A stretch of 64,000 nt of DNA from Colwellia sp. (GTDB taxonomy: Bacteria > Pseudomonadota > Gammaproteobacteria > Enterobacterales > Alteromonadaceae), in NCBI GenBank assembly GCA_013215295.1, contig JABSOZ010000021.1:1-64000 (forward strand), in the 5' to 3' direction. Shown here in pieces: positions 9,087 to 18,268 of this stretch. Every line of letters starts with the position of its first letter. Position 1 is the first letter of the stretch. Made by a program: the position numbers and the translations under genes. A model generated the notes under the pieces. It worked only from the letters and a program-made list of their open reading frames with translations, was not told where the DNA came from and made no database searches.

Positions 9087-10856
9087 ATGGGTAAACGAAA
9101 CATAAACAATTTTAAACCAACAATTTTAATTGTTGATGATATTGCGGCCAATCGATTTGCATTACGGCAATTGCTAAAAGCAATTGATGCTGAACTTATC
9201 GAAGCTTCTTCTGGCGAAGAAGCACTCTTAAAAGCCATTGAATTAGATAATTTAGCGCTGATTTTACTCGACGTTCAAATGCCAATAATGGACGGCTACG
9301 AAACAGCTGAACTGCTCAGAGAAGAAGAGCAAACGCTGCACATCCCTATCATTTTTGTCACCGCAGTACACAGAGACGAGCAACATATATTAAAAGGATA
9401 TTCTTCAGGTGCCATTGATTATATTACCAAACCCATTCAGCCCGATATTTTAGCCGCAAAAATATCACTTTTCATGGAGTTGTGGCGACTACGATATGGA
9501 TTAGAGAAAGAAATAACCCATCGTAATAAGCTCGAAGATAAAAATCGCTTTCTTGCTGATCACGACATGTTAACGGGTTTGCCTAACAGACGACGGTTAT
9601 TTCTTGAAATTGAACGGGCAGTTAATCGTTCTGATCGAGACAAAAACGAATTTGCGCTGTTGTTTATAGATTTAGATGGGTTTAAATCAGTCAACGATAC
9701 ACTGGGTCATAAAGTTGGTGATGCGGTGCTCATTCAAATTGCTGAACGTTTTAACAAGTTAGTCAGAAAAACAGATACCGTAGCCCGGTTTGGCGGCGAT
9801 GAGTTTGTTATTTTATTAACCGATATCAGCGATTCACAGTTTTTGATCGGTCGTATAATGGATGTATTAAAAGTAGGTAGACAACCTATTATGATTGGAA
9901 ATGAAGAGATAATTCTCAGTGTTAGTATTGGCGTGTGTATTTATCCTAATCAAATCGATGACCCAGATAAACTCGTAGATTATGCAGATATCGCTATGTA
10001 TAAATCAAAAGAATTAGGTAAAAACACCTTCAGTTTTTTCTCAAGTGATATGGATCAAGCTGCACATAGACGTTTGGCTGTAGAAAAACAATTACGTCAT
10101 GCAAGTAAAAAAAATGAGTTTTCCATTCATTACCAACCCGTTGTTAATTGTAGTACAGGTAAAGCCGTTGGGGTCGAAGCATTATTACGTTGGACCAATA
10201 GCGAGTTAGGAAATGTCCCACCCGATTATTTTATTCCCATTGCAGAATCTACCGGATTAATTCATGAACTGGGTGCTTGGGTTTTTGAACAGGCAATCGA
10301 AGATATCAATGAAATCAACGAAAGACTCCCTTCATTACCGATGACATTAAAAGTCGCCGTTAATGCGTCAACACTGCAGTTTAAAAATTCACTTTGGTTT
10401 AAAACAGTTCAAAAAGCGATAAAAACCAAAAAAATAGCGCCTGAAAATATCGAGATCGAAATTACTGAAGGATTATTACTAGAAGACTCTTGTGATATTA
10501 ATAACCAGCTATCAGACATAAGAGCATTAGGCATCAGTTTATCTGTTGATGATTTTGGCACGGGTTATTCCGCGTTGAGTTATTTAAAGCGCTGCCCCAT
10601 CAACACAGTAAAAATTGATAGAAGTTTTATTAAAGGTATTCCTGAAGATAAAGAAGATATGGTATTGATCCACGCAATAATTGCCATGGCGCATGGTCTA
10701 GGGTTAGTCGTAGTTGCTGAAGGAATAGAAACACAAGCCCAGTGGGACTTTCTTAAATCTGAAAATTGTGATTTTGCACAGGGATATTTTTTCAGTAAAC
10801 CTTTGCCTCCGCAAGAGCTTGAGATTTGGTTATCTGAACAATTCAATATCGGATAG
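9087..10856 (+). CDS. response regulator with GGDEF and EAL domains
   Basis: A 589-residue cytoplasmic protein with three domains in order. The receiver (about 10-130) has a phosphorylatable Asp in LLDVQMP (Asp62) and the conserved Lys in ITKPI. The diguanylate cyclase has an intact GGDEF (236-240) and an RKTD inhibitory site (227-230). The EAL phosphodiesterase has EALLR at 364-368, and DDFGTGYSAL and the KIDRSFI element are present. Both catalytic domains look intact, so it could make or degrade cyclic di-GMP depending on phosphorylation. It stands just upstream of the hybrid kinase gene, its likely phosphodonor. There is no DNA-binding domain. Confidence 0.93.
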   Translation: MGKRNINNFKPTILIVDDIAANRFALRQLLKAIDAELIEASSGEEALLKAIELDNLALILLDVQMPIMDGYETAELLREEEQTLHIPIIFVTAVHRDEQHILKGYSSGAIDYITKPIQPDILAAKISLFMELWRLRYGLEKEITHRNKLEDKNRFLADHDMLTGLPNRRRLFLEIERAVNRSDRDKNEFALLFIDLDGFKSVNDTLGHKVGDAVLIQIAERFNKLVRKTDTVARFGGDEFVILLTDISDSQFLIGRIMDVLKVGRQPIMIGNEEIILSVSIGVCIYPNQIDDPDKLVDYADIAMYKSKELGKNTFSFFSSDMDQAAHRRLAVEKQLRHASKKNEFSIHYQPVVNCSTGKAVGVEALLRWTNSELGNVPPDYFIPIAESTGLIHELGAWVFEQAIEDINEINERLPSLPMTLKVAVNASTLQFKNSLWFKTVQKAIKTKKIAPENIEIEITEGLLLEDSCDINNQLSDIRALGISLSVDDFGTGYSALSYLKRCPINTVKIDRSFIKGIPEDKEDMVLIHAIIAMAHGLGLVVVAEGIETQAQWDFLKSENCDFAQGYFFSKPLPPQELEIWLSEQFNIG

Positions 10857-10900
10857 CGAAAGTTATTTGTCTGCAATAATAGTAAAACTGGAATATTTTT

Positions 10901-11011
10901 ATGGTGTTACAACAAACAATAGATTTTAATTGGATATGCTTAGAAGGAGCAACACGGTTGATATTTATAATCCTAGCAAATTGTAATGGGGTCGGTGATT
11001 TATGTCGATAA
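10901..11011 (+). CDS. possible 36-residue ORF overlapping the kinase start
   Basis: An ATG at 10901 opens a 36-codon frame that ends at a TAA (11009-11011) overlapping the kinase start codon at 11002 by 10 bases. A GGA lies about 8 bases before the ATG. The arrangement would suit translational coupling, but the peptide resembles nothing I know and could be chance. Confidence 0.2.
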   Translation: MVLQQTIDFNWICLEGATRLIFIILANCNGVGDLCR

Positions 11012-14000
11012 ACAATAACATTCACTTTTTTGACAAACTCAGCACTCGTTTATTTACCCCTCTAGTCGTCATTTTTATTTTCGTCATTATTATTTTAATC
11101 ACGTACGTGCCCTCTGTAACACAAGAACATACCATAAATTCCGCCATTTCTACCGCAGAAAATACGGTCAGGCAATACAAAAGTATTCGAAGTTATTACA
11201 CTAAAAATGTGATAAATAAGGTACTTAGTACTTCTGATGTTACCACCAACTATGATCACGAAGGGATAGATAAAGTGATCCCTTTGCCTGCGACTTTCAT
11301 CCACGAAATAAGTGAAGAGTTTACCAAACAGGGTATTATCGCGCTAAAATTATACAGTCCTTACCCCTTCCCCAACCGGAAAGATAGAAAACTCGATAGC
11401 TTTGCGGAAGATGCTTGGTCTGCATTGAATAACAATGGTGATAAAGTTTTTTCACAAATAGATAGGATTAATGGCAAAGAAGTCGTCCGTGTAGCGATTG
11501 CTGATACGATGACCCAACAGGCTTGCGTTAATTGTCATAATACACATCCAAATACCCCTAAAGCTGATTGGCAACTTAACGATGTTCGGGGAATTTTAGA
11601 AGTACAAGTTCCTATTGAGGAACAATTACTACATGCTTCTTCACTAAATGGGGAAATCACCCTTATTGTACTCATATCTGTATCCTCGACCGCTGTATTA
11701 TTATTTATGATGTTCAAGCGTCTCGTTTCTCGCCGTTTAAAAAATGTACATGATGCACTTCAGAGTATCGCTAGTGGAGATGAAACTTTAAGCCAAAGTT
11801 TAATAGAAACCAAAAAGGACGAAATAGGCCAATTAGTACAAGGCTACAATCGTATGCTAGTTAGCATAAATAACAGTAGGAAAAATAGACAAGCAAGAGA
11901 ATGGTTAGAAAATGGTATTTCAGAGATAAACAATATTATTCGAAAATCACAAGATAAAACCCATGTATCAAATCAAATACTCTCCTATTTAGTGCATTAT
12001 CTTGATGGTCAACTTGGCGCTTTATATTGGCAAGAAGAAGATAAATTCATTCCTTACGCTACATACGCACTAGAAAAACAGCTCGTGAAGTTAAAAGCAA
12101 TTGAACTTGGTGAAGGACTCGTCGGTCAAGTCGCGGTCAATAAAAAGCCGATGCACCTAACAACTCTTCCTCACAATTACTATGATATAACGAGCAGTTT
12201 TGGTGAAGTTAAACCTCAATCACTTATCATTTTCCCTATTATTTATAATGAAAAAGTTATCGCTATTGTTGAATTAGCTTGGTTTGACAAAATGCCCGAT
12301 AAAGTCCTGACGTTTCTGGAAATAGCCAATGAAATTTTAGCCGTATCTTTTATTAACATGAGGCAAAATGAAAATGTTTTAACCATGTTGAAAGAAAGCC
12401 AAGTACAGTCTGAAGAATTGCAGACGCAACAGGAAGAATTACGTGTCACCAATGAAGCTTTATCTGTTAAAACCAACGCGATAAAGAACCAGCAGGTTAT
12501 GCTAGAAAATACCAACCTCGAAATGGAAAAAAAGGCGATAGCACTTGAGGAATCGAGCAAATACAAAAGTGAGTTTTTAGCCAATATGTCTCATGAACTG
12601 CGTACGCCATTAAATAGCTTACTTATTTTGTCGAGATCATTAGCACAAAATGACGATAACAACTTATCTGACGACGAAGTCGAATCTGCCGTAGTGATTC
12701 AAGAAAGTGGTCGTAGTCTATTGGAACTTATAAATGAAATTTTAGACTTATCAAAAGTTGAAGCAGGCCAAATGCAAGTCATTTCAGATGCACTAAGCGT
12801 TGATGACTTTATGGCCACACTTAAGCGTAGATTCAAGCATATGGCCGAAGACAAACACCTGAGCTTCAACATTACTTTGGCAAGTAATTTACCTTCTTCA
12901 TTTATTGTTGACGGTAAAAAGCTCAATCAAATAATCACTAATTTACTCAGTAATGCAATAAAATTTACTGAGCAAGGTGAAGTTAGATTAAGTCTGTCGT
13001 ATGAAAAAGATACATCTGATGAGGCGAATTCAAAATTAATTTTTTGTGTAACAGATACAGGTATAGGGATCCCAAAAGAGAAGCACCAAGCAATTTTCGA
13101 AGCTTTTCAACAAGCTGATGGTACTACAAGCCGAACATATGGAGGAACAGGCCTAGGTTTGTCTATCGCTTTAAGTTTCGCTAAATTACTGGGGGGTGAT
13201 ATTGCCTTAGAAAGTGACCTAGGCAAAGGCAGTCGCTTTTCTTTTAGTTTACCTTATATACCTACCTCAGAAGTTATCGATAGCGTTATCCCTATTGAAT
13301 TTTCTGCTGCGACGGTAAAACAAAATCTTGTTAGCTTACCCCCTCCTTTCGAAGATGATAGAAATAAGCTGGATCACTCGAAAAAATTAATTTTGATAAT
13401 AGAAGATGATGTGCCATTTGCACGTATTGTTTTTCATGCCTGCCATCAACAAGATTGTCAGGCAATAGTTGCTACTGATGGTGAGAGTGGCTTAGCCCTG
13501 GCGAGTAAATATCCAGTTGACGGTATTGTGCTTGATTATATGTTACCTAAGTTAGACGGAGGCGAAGTAGCAAAACACATACGAGCGGACAATAAGCTAA
13601 AACATCTTCAAATTCACTTAGTGAGTGCTTTGGATAATATAAATACGATGGACATCGCAGATAATATTGACCAATCAGTAAAACCTATTCCTCATAACCG
13701 ATTAATTGAAATTGTTGAATCATTCTCTAAAGAAAAAAAGACGCTAAATATTCTCATCATTGAAAATGATAAAAGCGCTTTATACGCAATGAATAAGTTA
13801 TTGGCTAAAGAAGAAAAGGTGACTACGTTTGGTGTTAATAACGCCCAGGAGGCATTAACTTTATTAAAAGAAAATAGCTATGATGCCATTATTCTAGATC
13901 TTGATTTACCAGACATATCAGGCTTTGAGTTTCTAGAATTAGCATCGGCAGATATAAATATAACGCTCCCCACCATTTTTATTTATTCAGGTCGTGACAT

Positions 14001-14577
14001 GTCTGAAGACGATTTATCTCGTTTATCGCCCTTTACCGGCAATGTTATTGTTAAATCAGCGAGATCGCCAGAAAGATTACTCGATGAAATTCACTTATTT
14101 GCTAATCAAATAGCGAACTTACCTGATGAAAGAGAAAATAATTATTCTGCTATCCAGCCTATAAATAAAACAATAGAGCCTGATAACACAAGACTCTTTG
14201 ATGCTGACTTTGAAAATCGGGCGATTTTGTTAGTGGATGACGACATGAGGAATACCTTCGCACTAGCTAAAGTCCTTAGAAAAGAAAAGTTAAAAGTGAG
14301 AATAGCCTCAAGTGGTCAACAATCAATTGATATGCTGCATGAGCACTCGGATATTGAATTAGTGCTAATGGATATTATGATGCCAGGTATGGATGGCTAT
14401 CAAACGATGAATAAAATCAGAGAACAGGACAAATTTAAAAAGCTCACTATTATCGCAGTAACCGCAAATGCTATGCCGGGCGATAAAGAAAAATGTTTAA
14501 CTGCAGGAGCCGATGATTATATGTCTAAACCTGTCGATGTAGGTCAGCTATTAACTATGATGAAGTTGTGGTTATAA
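11002..14577 (+). CDS. hybrid sensor histidine kinase with periplasmic heme-type sensor, GAF domain and three receivers
   Basis: An 1191-residue membrane protein. Transmembrane helix 1 (about 19-37) is followed by a periplasmic Tll0287-like (DUF3365) sensor with a c-type heme motif CVNCH at 175-179. Then come helix 2 (about 219-238), HAMP, a GAF-like domain (about 310-450) and a coiled coil (455-520). The HisKA H-box is MSHELRTPLN (His531), and the ATPase has N, G1 (DTGIGI) and G2 (GGTGLGL) boxes. Three receivers carry candidate phospho-Asp at 845, 966 and 1124. One covalently bound heme could sense redox state, NO or CO. CheR and CheB genes follow with little or no gap, so this is one signalling module. 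Multi-step phosphorelay is inferred; there is no Hpt domain in the protein. Confidence 0.92.
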   Translation: MSINNNIHFFDKLSTRLFTPLVVIFIFVIIILITYVPSVTQEHTINSAISTAENTVRQYKSIRSYYTKNVINKVLSTSDVTTNYDHEGIDKVIPLPATFIHEISEEFTKQGIIALKLYSPYPFPNRKDRKLDSFAEDAWSALNNNGDKVFSQIDRINGKEVVRVAIADTMTQQACVNCHNTHPNTPKADWQLNDVRGILEVQVPIEEQLLHASSLNGEITLIVLISVSSTAVLLFMMFKRLVSRRLKNVHDALQSIASGDETLSQSLIETKKDEIGQLVQGYNRMLVSINNSRKNRQAREWLENGISEINNIIRKSQDKTHVSNQILSYLVHYLDGQLGALYWQEEDKFIPYATYALEKQLVKLKAIELGEGLVGQVAVNKKPMHLTTLPHNYYDITSSFGEVKPQSLIIFPIIYNEKVIAIVELAWFDKMPDKVLTFLEIANEILAVSFINMRQNENVLTMLKESQVQSEELQTQQEELRVTNEALSVKTNAIKNQQVMLENTNLEMEKKAIALEESSKYKSEFLANMSHELRTPLNSLLILSRSLAQNDDNNLSDDEVESAVVIQESGRSLLELINEILDLSKVEAGQMQVISDALSVDDFMATLKRRFKHMAEDKHLSFNITLASNLPSSFIVDGKKLNQIITNLLSNAIKFTEQGEVRLSLSYEKDTSDEANSKLIFCVTDTGIGIPKEKHQAIFEAFQQADGTTSRTYGGTGLGLSIALSFAKLLGGDIALESDLGKGSRFSFSLPYIPTSEVIDSVIPIEFSAATVKQNLVSLPPPFEDDRNKLDHSKKLILIIEDDVPFARIVFHACHQQDCQAIVATDGESGLALASKYPVDGIVLDYMLPKLDGGEVAKHIRADNKLKHLQIHLVSALDNINTMDIADNIDQSVKPIPHNRLIEIVESFSKEKKTLNILIIENDKSALYAMNKLLAKEEKVTTFGVNNAQEALTLLKENSYDAIILDLDLPDISGFEFLELASADINITLPTIFIYSGRDMSEDDLSRLSPFTGNVIVKSARSPERLLDEIHLFANQIANLPDERENNYSAIQPINKTIEPDNTRLFDADFENRAILLVDDDMRNTFALAKVLRKEKLKVRIASSGQQSIDMLHEHSDIELVLMDIMMPGMDGYQTMNKIREQDKFKKLTIIAVTANAMPGDKEKCLTAGADDYMSKPVDVGQLLTMMKLWL

Positions 14578-14600
14578 ATTTAACCAAGGAACGCTCTATT

Positions 14601-15455
14601 ATGGAAGAAGATAATATTACAGAGACACTGCGAACTGAAAATCTTGAAATTGATTTGTTAATTACTGCTATCAAAGGAAAAATAGGCTACGACTTAACGG
14701 GGTATGCAAGGGCATCAATTAAAAGACGTATTCAGCAATTAGTTATTGATGAAAACGTGAACTGTATTTCGGATTTAATTCCAAAGCTACTCTATTCACG
14801 TCAGTGCCAATCTAATTTCATTAATCGTCTCACTATCAATGTTTCTGAGTTGTTCAGGCATCCAATTTCATTATTAAGACTTAGAGAATCGGTACTCCCT
14901 TATCTGGAAAGTTTCCCCCGTCGCGATATTTGGATTGCTGGATGCGCTACCGGTGAAGAAGCCTATTCAATGGCAATATTATTGGAAGAAGCAGGTTTAT
15001 TAAATAATACACAAATTCACGCCACCGATATAAACACTGAAGTTCTCAAGCAAGCTAAAACGGGTATTTTAACGAAAGGTCTGAATAAAGAAGACGCAGC
15101 TCGTTACCAAGCCAGCGGAGGAACATCAAGCCTGAGTAAATACTTCTCCACAGCTTATAATAAACAAAAACTTTCTCAAAATTTATTAGACCACATTAGC
15201 TTTAGTCATCATAATATTATACAAGATCAAGTCTTTTGTTCAGCTCAACTAGTAATGTGTCGAAATGTGATGATTTATTTTGATTTGAAGACACAAAACA
15301 GAGCTTTGACGCTATTTAATAACTCTCTCGTTCAAAATGGGTATTTAGTTATTGGCGAAAAAGAAAGTCTCGTAAACTCCCCACTTAGCAGCCTTCTTAC
15401 AACGATAGATGAACCTGCAAAAATATACCAAAGAAAAAGTAGTGAACATGTCTGA
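14601..15455 (+). CDS. cheR: CheR-type protein-glutamate O-methyltransferase
   Basis: A SAM-dependent methyltransferase of 284 residues. The N-terminal helical CheR domain is followed by the catalytic domain with the SAM loop WIAGCATGEEAYS and the VMCRNVMIYF motif. An ATG at 14568 also exists in frame, but it overlaps the kinase gene and lacks a ribosome-binding site. The ATG at 14601 is preceded by AAGGA at 10 nt and fits the family start, so I chose it. In chemotaxis CheR methylates receptor glutamates. Here there is no chemoreceptor, and the partner is the hybrid kinase gene, as in other kinase/CheR/CheB accessory modules. The target may be the kinase coiled coil or a receptor elsewhere. 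Confidence 0.88.
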   Translation: MEEDNITETLRTENLEIDLLITAIKGKIGYDLTGYARASIKRRIQQLVIDENVNCISDLIPKLLYSRQCQSNFINRLTINVSELFRHPISLLRLRESVLPYLESFPRRDIWIAGCATGEEAYSMAILLEEAGLLNNTQIHATDINTEVLKQAKTGILTKGLNKEDAARYQASGGTSSLSKYFSTAYNKQKLSQNLLDHISFSHHNIIQDQVFCSAQLVMCRNVMIYFDLKTQNRALTLFNNSLVQNGYLVIGEKESLVNSPLSSLLTTIDEPAKIYQRKSSEHV

Positions 15456-16017
15456 TTACCAGGTATTTATTGGAGGATCAGCAGGCTCTATAGCCCCTGT
15501 AATAACGATACTATCAAGCTTGCCAGCTGATTTTAATTTGACCATTACGATAGTTATCCACTCTGGCACAGACAGCAAGGTTTCTATCTCAGAAATATTA
15601 GCCAATCATAGTGCTTTAACCGTTATTGAAATTATAGATAAAGAACAATTTAACCCAAATACTGTTTATGTTGCACCAAGTGGTTATCATCTATACGTAG
15701 AAAATAAGCATCACTTTTCACTCTCTGTAGATAGAAAAGAATATTATAGCCGACCAGCCATTAATGTGACCTTCTCCTCAGCAGCAGAAGCATTTGGTGA
15801 GTATTGTATCGCTATATTATTAAGTGGAGCCAATGAAGATGGCGCTGAAGGTTTACTCAAAGTAAAACGTCACGGAGGAATAACGATAGCTCAATCGCCT
15901 AAATCATCACAAGTAGATATAATGCCGCAAAGTGCCATTGACAACAGAGCTGCAAATAAGATCCTGTCACCAAAAGAAATTATAAGCTTACTATTAGAAT
16001 ACAACGATTTAGCTTGA
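15448..16017 (+). CDS. cheB: CheB-type methylesterase (catalytic domain only)
   Basis: A 189-residue protein that consists only of the methylesterase domain and has no receiver. The catalytic triad is visible: Ser11 in GGSAGS, His38 in VIHSG and Asp131 in SGANEDG. It would remove methyl groups added by the adjacent CheR, or deamidate glutamine. I place the start at the ATG at 15448, giving an 8-base overlap with cheR and probable translational coupling; an in-frame ATG at 15409 lies deep inside cheR. Lack of a receiver means that its activity is not set by its own phosphorylation; it may be controlled by docking to one of the three receivers of the hybrid kinase (inference). Confidence 0.88.
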   Translation: MSDYQVFIGGSAGSIAPVITILSSLPADFNLTITIVIHSGTDSKVSISEILANHSALTVIEIIDKEQFNPNTVYVAPSGYHLYVENKHHFSLSVDRKEYYSRPAINVTFSSAAEAFGEYCIAILLSGANEDGAEGLLKVKRHGGITIAQSPKSSQVDIMPQSAIDNRAANKILSPKEIISLLLEYNDLA

Positions 16018-16392
16018 ATTCTATTCAGATGCATAATTGTAATAGAGCTTTTATCAATTAAATACACTTCATTCAGACTAAAAGCTAACTTAATTCGAAT
16101 TTTATTCACCTAGTTAAGTGTCATCACTGTTTAAATTGAAATAAATAAGCATTCAGTTTTGTCGTTTCGATTAAACTCATAATTAAATAAGTGAGGTCCA
16201 GAGCAGCCGTGCTTAGAACGATTTAAATCAGCACGTTAAAGAATCAATATTTATCTATAATGGAATGAGGTCAACCTTAAGTCTGACAATATAAACACCA
16301 AATAGAGTGCATAAAAAAGACCAGAGGCTTAAGCCGCTGGCCTTTCATTATGAGCCGTCAATATACTCTAGGACGGGACAAATCTAAAAAGG
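16018..16392 (+). other. 375-bp intergenic region between convergent genes
   Basis: It separates cheB (plus) from the thiolase gene (minus). It holds the thiolase terminator at its right end (16313-16346). I see no coding sequence and no obvious terminator for cheB. Confidence 0.5.
16313..16346 (-). terminator. terminator of the thiolase gene
   Basis: In the minus-strand transcript a 12-13 bp GC-rich stem, with one mismatch and one G-U pair around a TTAA centre, is followed by a run of six U. It lies 47 bp past the thiolase stop codon. Confidence 0.8.
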
Positions 16393-17577
16393 TTAAAGCA
16401 TCTCGACAGCTATCGCAGTCGCTTCACCGCCACCAATACAAAGTGAAGCAAGGCCTTTAGAAAGACCTCTATTTTTCAATGCATGCACTAAAGTTACCAT
16501 GATACGAGCACCACTAGCACCTAAAGGATGACCCAATGCACAAGCGCCACCATTCACATTTACTTTTTCAACATCTAAAGCTAATTCTTTAATCGCTAAC
16601 ATAGTAACCATAGCGAATGCTTCATTAATTTCCCATAAATCAACATCGGCTGTTGTCCAGTTCGCTTTTGCTAAAACTTTATTCATAGCGCCAACGGGTG
16701 CTACGGTAAACTCTTCAGGTTTTTGTGCGTGTGTTGCATGAGCAACAATTTTACATAAAGGGGTTAAGCCACGCTTGTCTGCTTCTGATTTTTTCATCAT
16801 GACTAATGCTGCAGCGCCATCAGAAATAGAGCTAGAGTTTGCGGCAGTAATAGTACCGCCTTTCTTAAATGCGGCTCGTAATGTAGGGATTTTATCTGGA
16901 CGAGCATTACCAGGTTGTTCATCTATTGCAAACACTGAATCACCACGACGAGATTTAATGGTTACTGGTGAAATTTCATTTTCAAAAGCACCTGATGCAA
17001 TCGCCGCGTTGGCACGTGATAATGAGCGTATAGCATATTCATCCATATCTTCACGGGTAAAACTAGCAGCGTCGGCAGTTTCTTGTGCGAAACATCCCAT
17101 AGCGATACCGTCATAAGCATTTTCTAAACCATCAGTCATCATATGGTCAAGTATTTGGCCATGTCCCATTTTAATGCCGCTTCGTCCCTTAGGTAAGAGA
17201 TGCGGAGCGTTTGTCATACTTTCCATACCACCAGCGACAGCAACATCAATAGAACCAGCCATTAATGAGTCATGTGCTTGCATTGCGGCTTTCATACCAG
17301 AACCACATACCTTATTGATTGTGGTACAGACCGTTGATAAGTCTAGATCAGCGGCTAGTGCTGCTTGACGAGCAGGTGCTTGTTTTAAACCAGCAGGAAG
17401 AACACAGCCCATAATAACTTCATCAACTTGATCGTTGGCAATATTCGCCGCAGCAAGAGCACCACGTATAGCCGTTGCACCTAAATCAGGTGAAGTAACA
17501 GCAGATAACCCGCCCATAAAACCACCCATAGGGGTTCTAGACGCTGAAACAATAACAATAGGGTCTGTAATAGACAT
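16393..17577 (-). CDS. atoB: acetyl-CoA C-acetyltransferase (thiolase)
   Basis: A 394-residue type II thiolase that cleaves acetoacetyl-CoA to two acetyl-CoA. The acyl-accepting Cys91 sits in NKVCGSGMKA, the NEAFA motif and GGACALGHPLGASGAR supply the His, and the second catalytic Cys is in CIGGGEATA. Length is normal. It is divergent from liuR, and the gap has a LiuR-type palindrome inside a MerR-style promoter facing it, so it should be co-regulated with the leucine pathway. It would finish that pathway after ScoAB makes acetoacetyl-CoA. Broader 3-ketoacyl-CoA thiolase activity is possible. Confidence 0.93.
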   Translation of the reverse strand: MSITDPIVIVSASRTPMGGFMGGLSAVTSPDLGATAIRGALAAANIANDQVDEVIMGCVLPAGLKQAPARQAALAADLDLSTVCTTINKVCGSGMKAAMQAHDSLMAGSIDVAVAGGMESMTNAPHLLPKGRSGIKMGHGQILDHMMTDGLENAYDGIAMGCFAQETADAASFTREDMDEYAIRSLSRANAAIASGAFENEISPVTIKSRRGDSVFAIDEQPGNARPDKIPTLRAAFKKGGTITAANSSSISDGAAALVMMKKSEADKRGLTPLCKIVAHATHAQKPEEFTVAPVGAMNKVLAKANWTTADVDLWEINEAFAMVTMLAIKELALDVEKVNVNGGACALGHPLGASGARIMVTLVHALKNRGLSKGLASLCIGGGEATAIAVEML

Positions 17578-17629
17578 GGAAGCTCTCCAACATAAAAATA
17601 AAAAGGGATAAATTAATGAACATTACTTT

Positions 17630-17661
17630 AACTTATATTTGACGTTTACGCCAACGTAAAC
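17630..17661 (-). promoter_or_regulatory. LiuR-type operator/promoter of the thiolase gene
   Basis: A perfect inverted repeat GTTTACG-CCAA-CGTAAAC occupies 17644-17661. On the minus strand TTTACG (17655-17660) and TAAGTT (17630-17635) are separated by 19 nt, the long spacer typical of MerR-family promoters. The placement before the thiolase gene and beside the MerR-type gene liuR makes LiuR the likely ligand. Confidence 0.65.
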
Positions 17662-17768
17662 TTTAATAGTAACTATTAAGAAAAGCTTAGTTATGTATTG
17701 GAAAATGTCCATATAGGTGTAATTAAATAAATACATCTTTCTCTATATTTTATAACAAAGCCCTCAGC

Positions 17769-17797
17769 TTTACGTTTACGTAAACTTCCTGTAAAGT
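17769..17797 (+). promoter_or_regulatory. LiuR-type operator/promoter of liuR and the liu genes
   Basis: A perfect 12-bp palindrome GTTTACGTAAAC (17774-17785) adjoins TTTACG (17769-17774), which with TAAAGT (17792-17797) forms a promoter with a 17-nt spacer. The sequence repeats the half-sites of the thiolase operator 110 bp away. Translation of liuR starts 30 bp downstream. Autoregulation is the natural reading. Confidence 0.65.
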
Positions 17798-17826
17798 AAG
17801 AGGATAATATAAATAGTGAGTTATAC

Positions 17827-18228
17827 ATGTCCGAATCCAAAGCACAGACGTTTTCAATCAGTGACCTTTCAAAAGAGTTCGATATCACAACGCGTAGTAT
17901 TCGTTTTTATGAAGATCAAGGTCTGCTTGCTCCTACCCGCAAAGGACAAACTCGAATTTATAACCAAAGAGACAAAGTTAGACTAAAGTTAATTCTACGC
18001 GGTAAACGCTTAGGTTTCTCATTAGCTGAAACTGGACGTATCTTTGAACTATACGATTTAGATAATACCAGTGCTAGCCAGCTGAAACTAATGATGGATA
18101 TTATCGATCAAAAAAAATCAGACTTACATTTACAACTAGATGATATCAAAGTTGTAATGATGGAATTAACAAATTTAGAAGAAAGCTGTCTAACAACACT
18201 TGCAGCTATCGAAAATAAAAACACATAA
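17827..18228 (+). CDS. liuR: MerR-family regulator of leucine/isovalerate catabolism
   Basis: A 133-residue MerR-type regulator with an N-terminal winged helix (SISDLSKEFDITTRSIRFYE at residues 10-29) and a C-terminal dimerisation coiled coil (about 80-120). It lacks the metal-binding cysteine pattern of the heavy-metal members; the single Cys is near the C terminus. It stands immediately before liuA on the same strand and divergent from the thiolase, as LiuR does in other gammaproteobacteria, where it represses branched-chain degradation genes until an acyl-CoA inducer appears. Palindromic operators on both sides of the divergent promoter region support this. Confidence 0.88.
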   Translation: MSESKAQTFSISDLSKEFDITTRSIRFYEDQGLLAPTRKGQTRIYNQRDKVRLKLILRGKRLGFSLAETGRIFELYDLDNTSASQLKLMMDIIDQKKSDLHLQLDDIKVVMMELTNLEESCLTTLAAIENKNT

Positions 18229-18242
18229 CCAATAACTTTAAG

Positions 18243-18258
18243 TAGCTTATATAAGCTA
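18243..18258. repeat. 16-bp perfect palindrome between liuR and liuA
   Basis: TAGCTTATATAAGCTA is a perfect palindrome in the 40-bp gap, directly before the AAGGA ribosome-binding site of liuA. It differs from the LiuR-type palindromes and has no T-run. Its role is unknown; it could be a small hairpin affecting liuA translation. Confidence 0.45.
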
Positions 18259-18268
18259 AGGAAATAAC

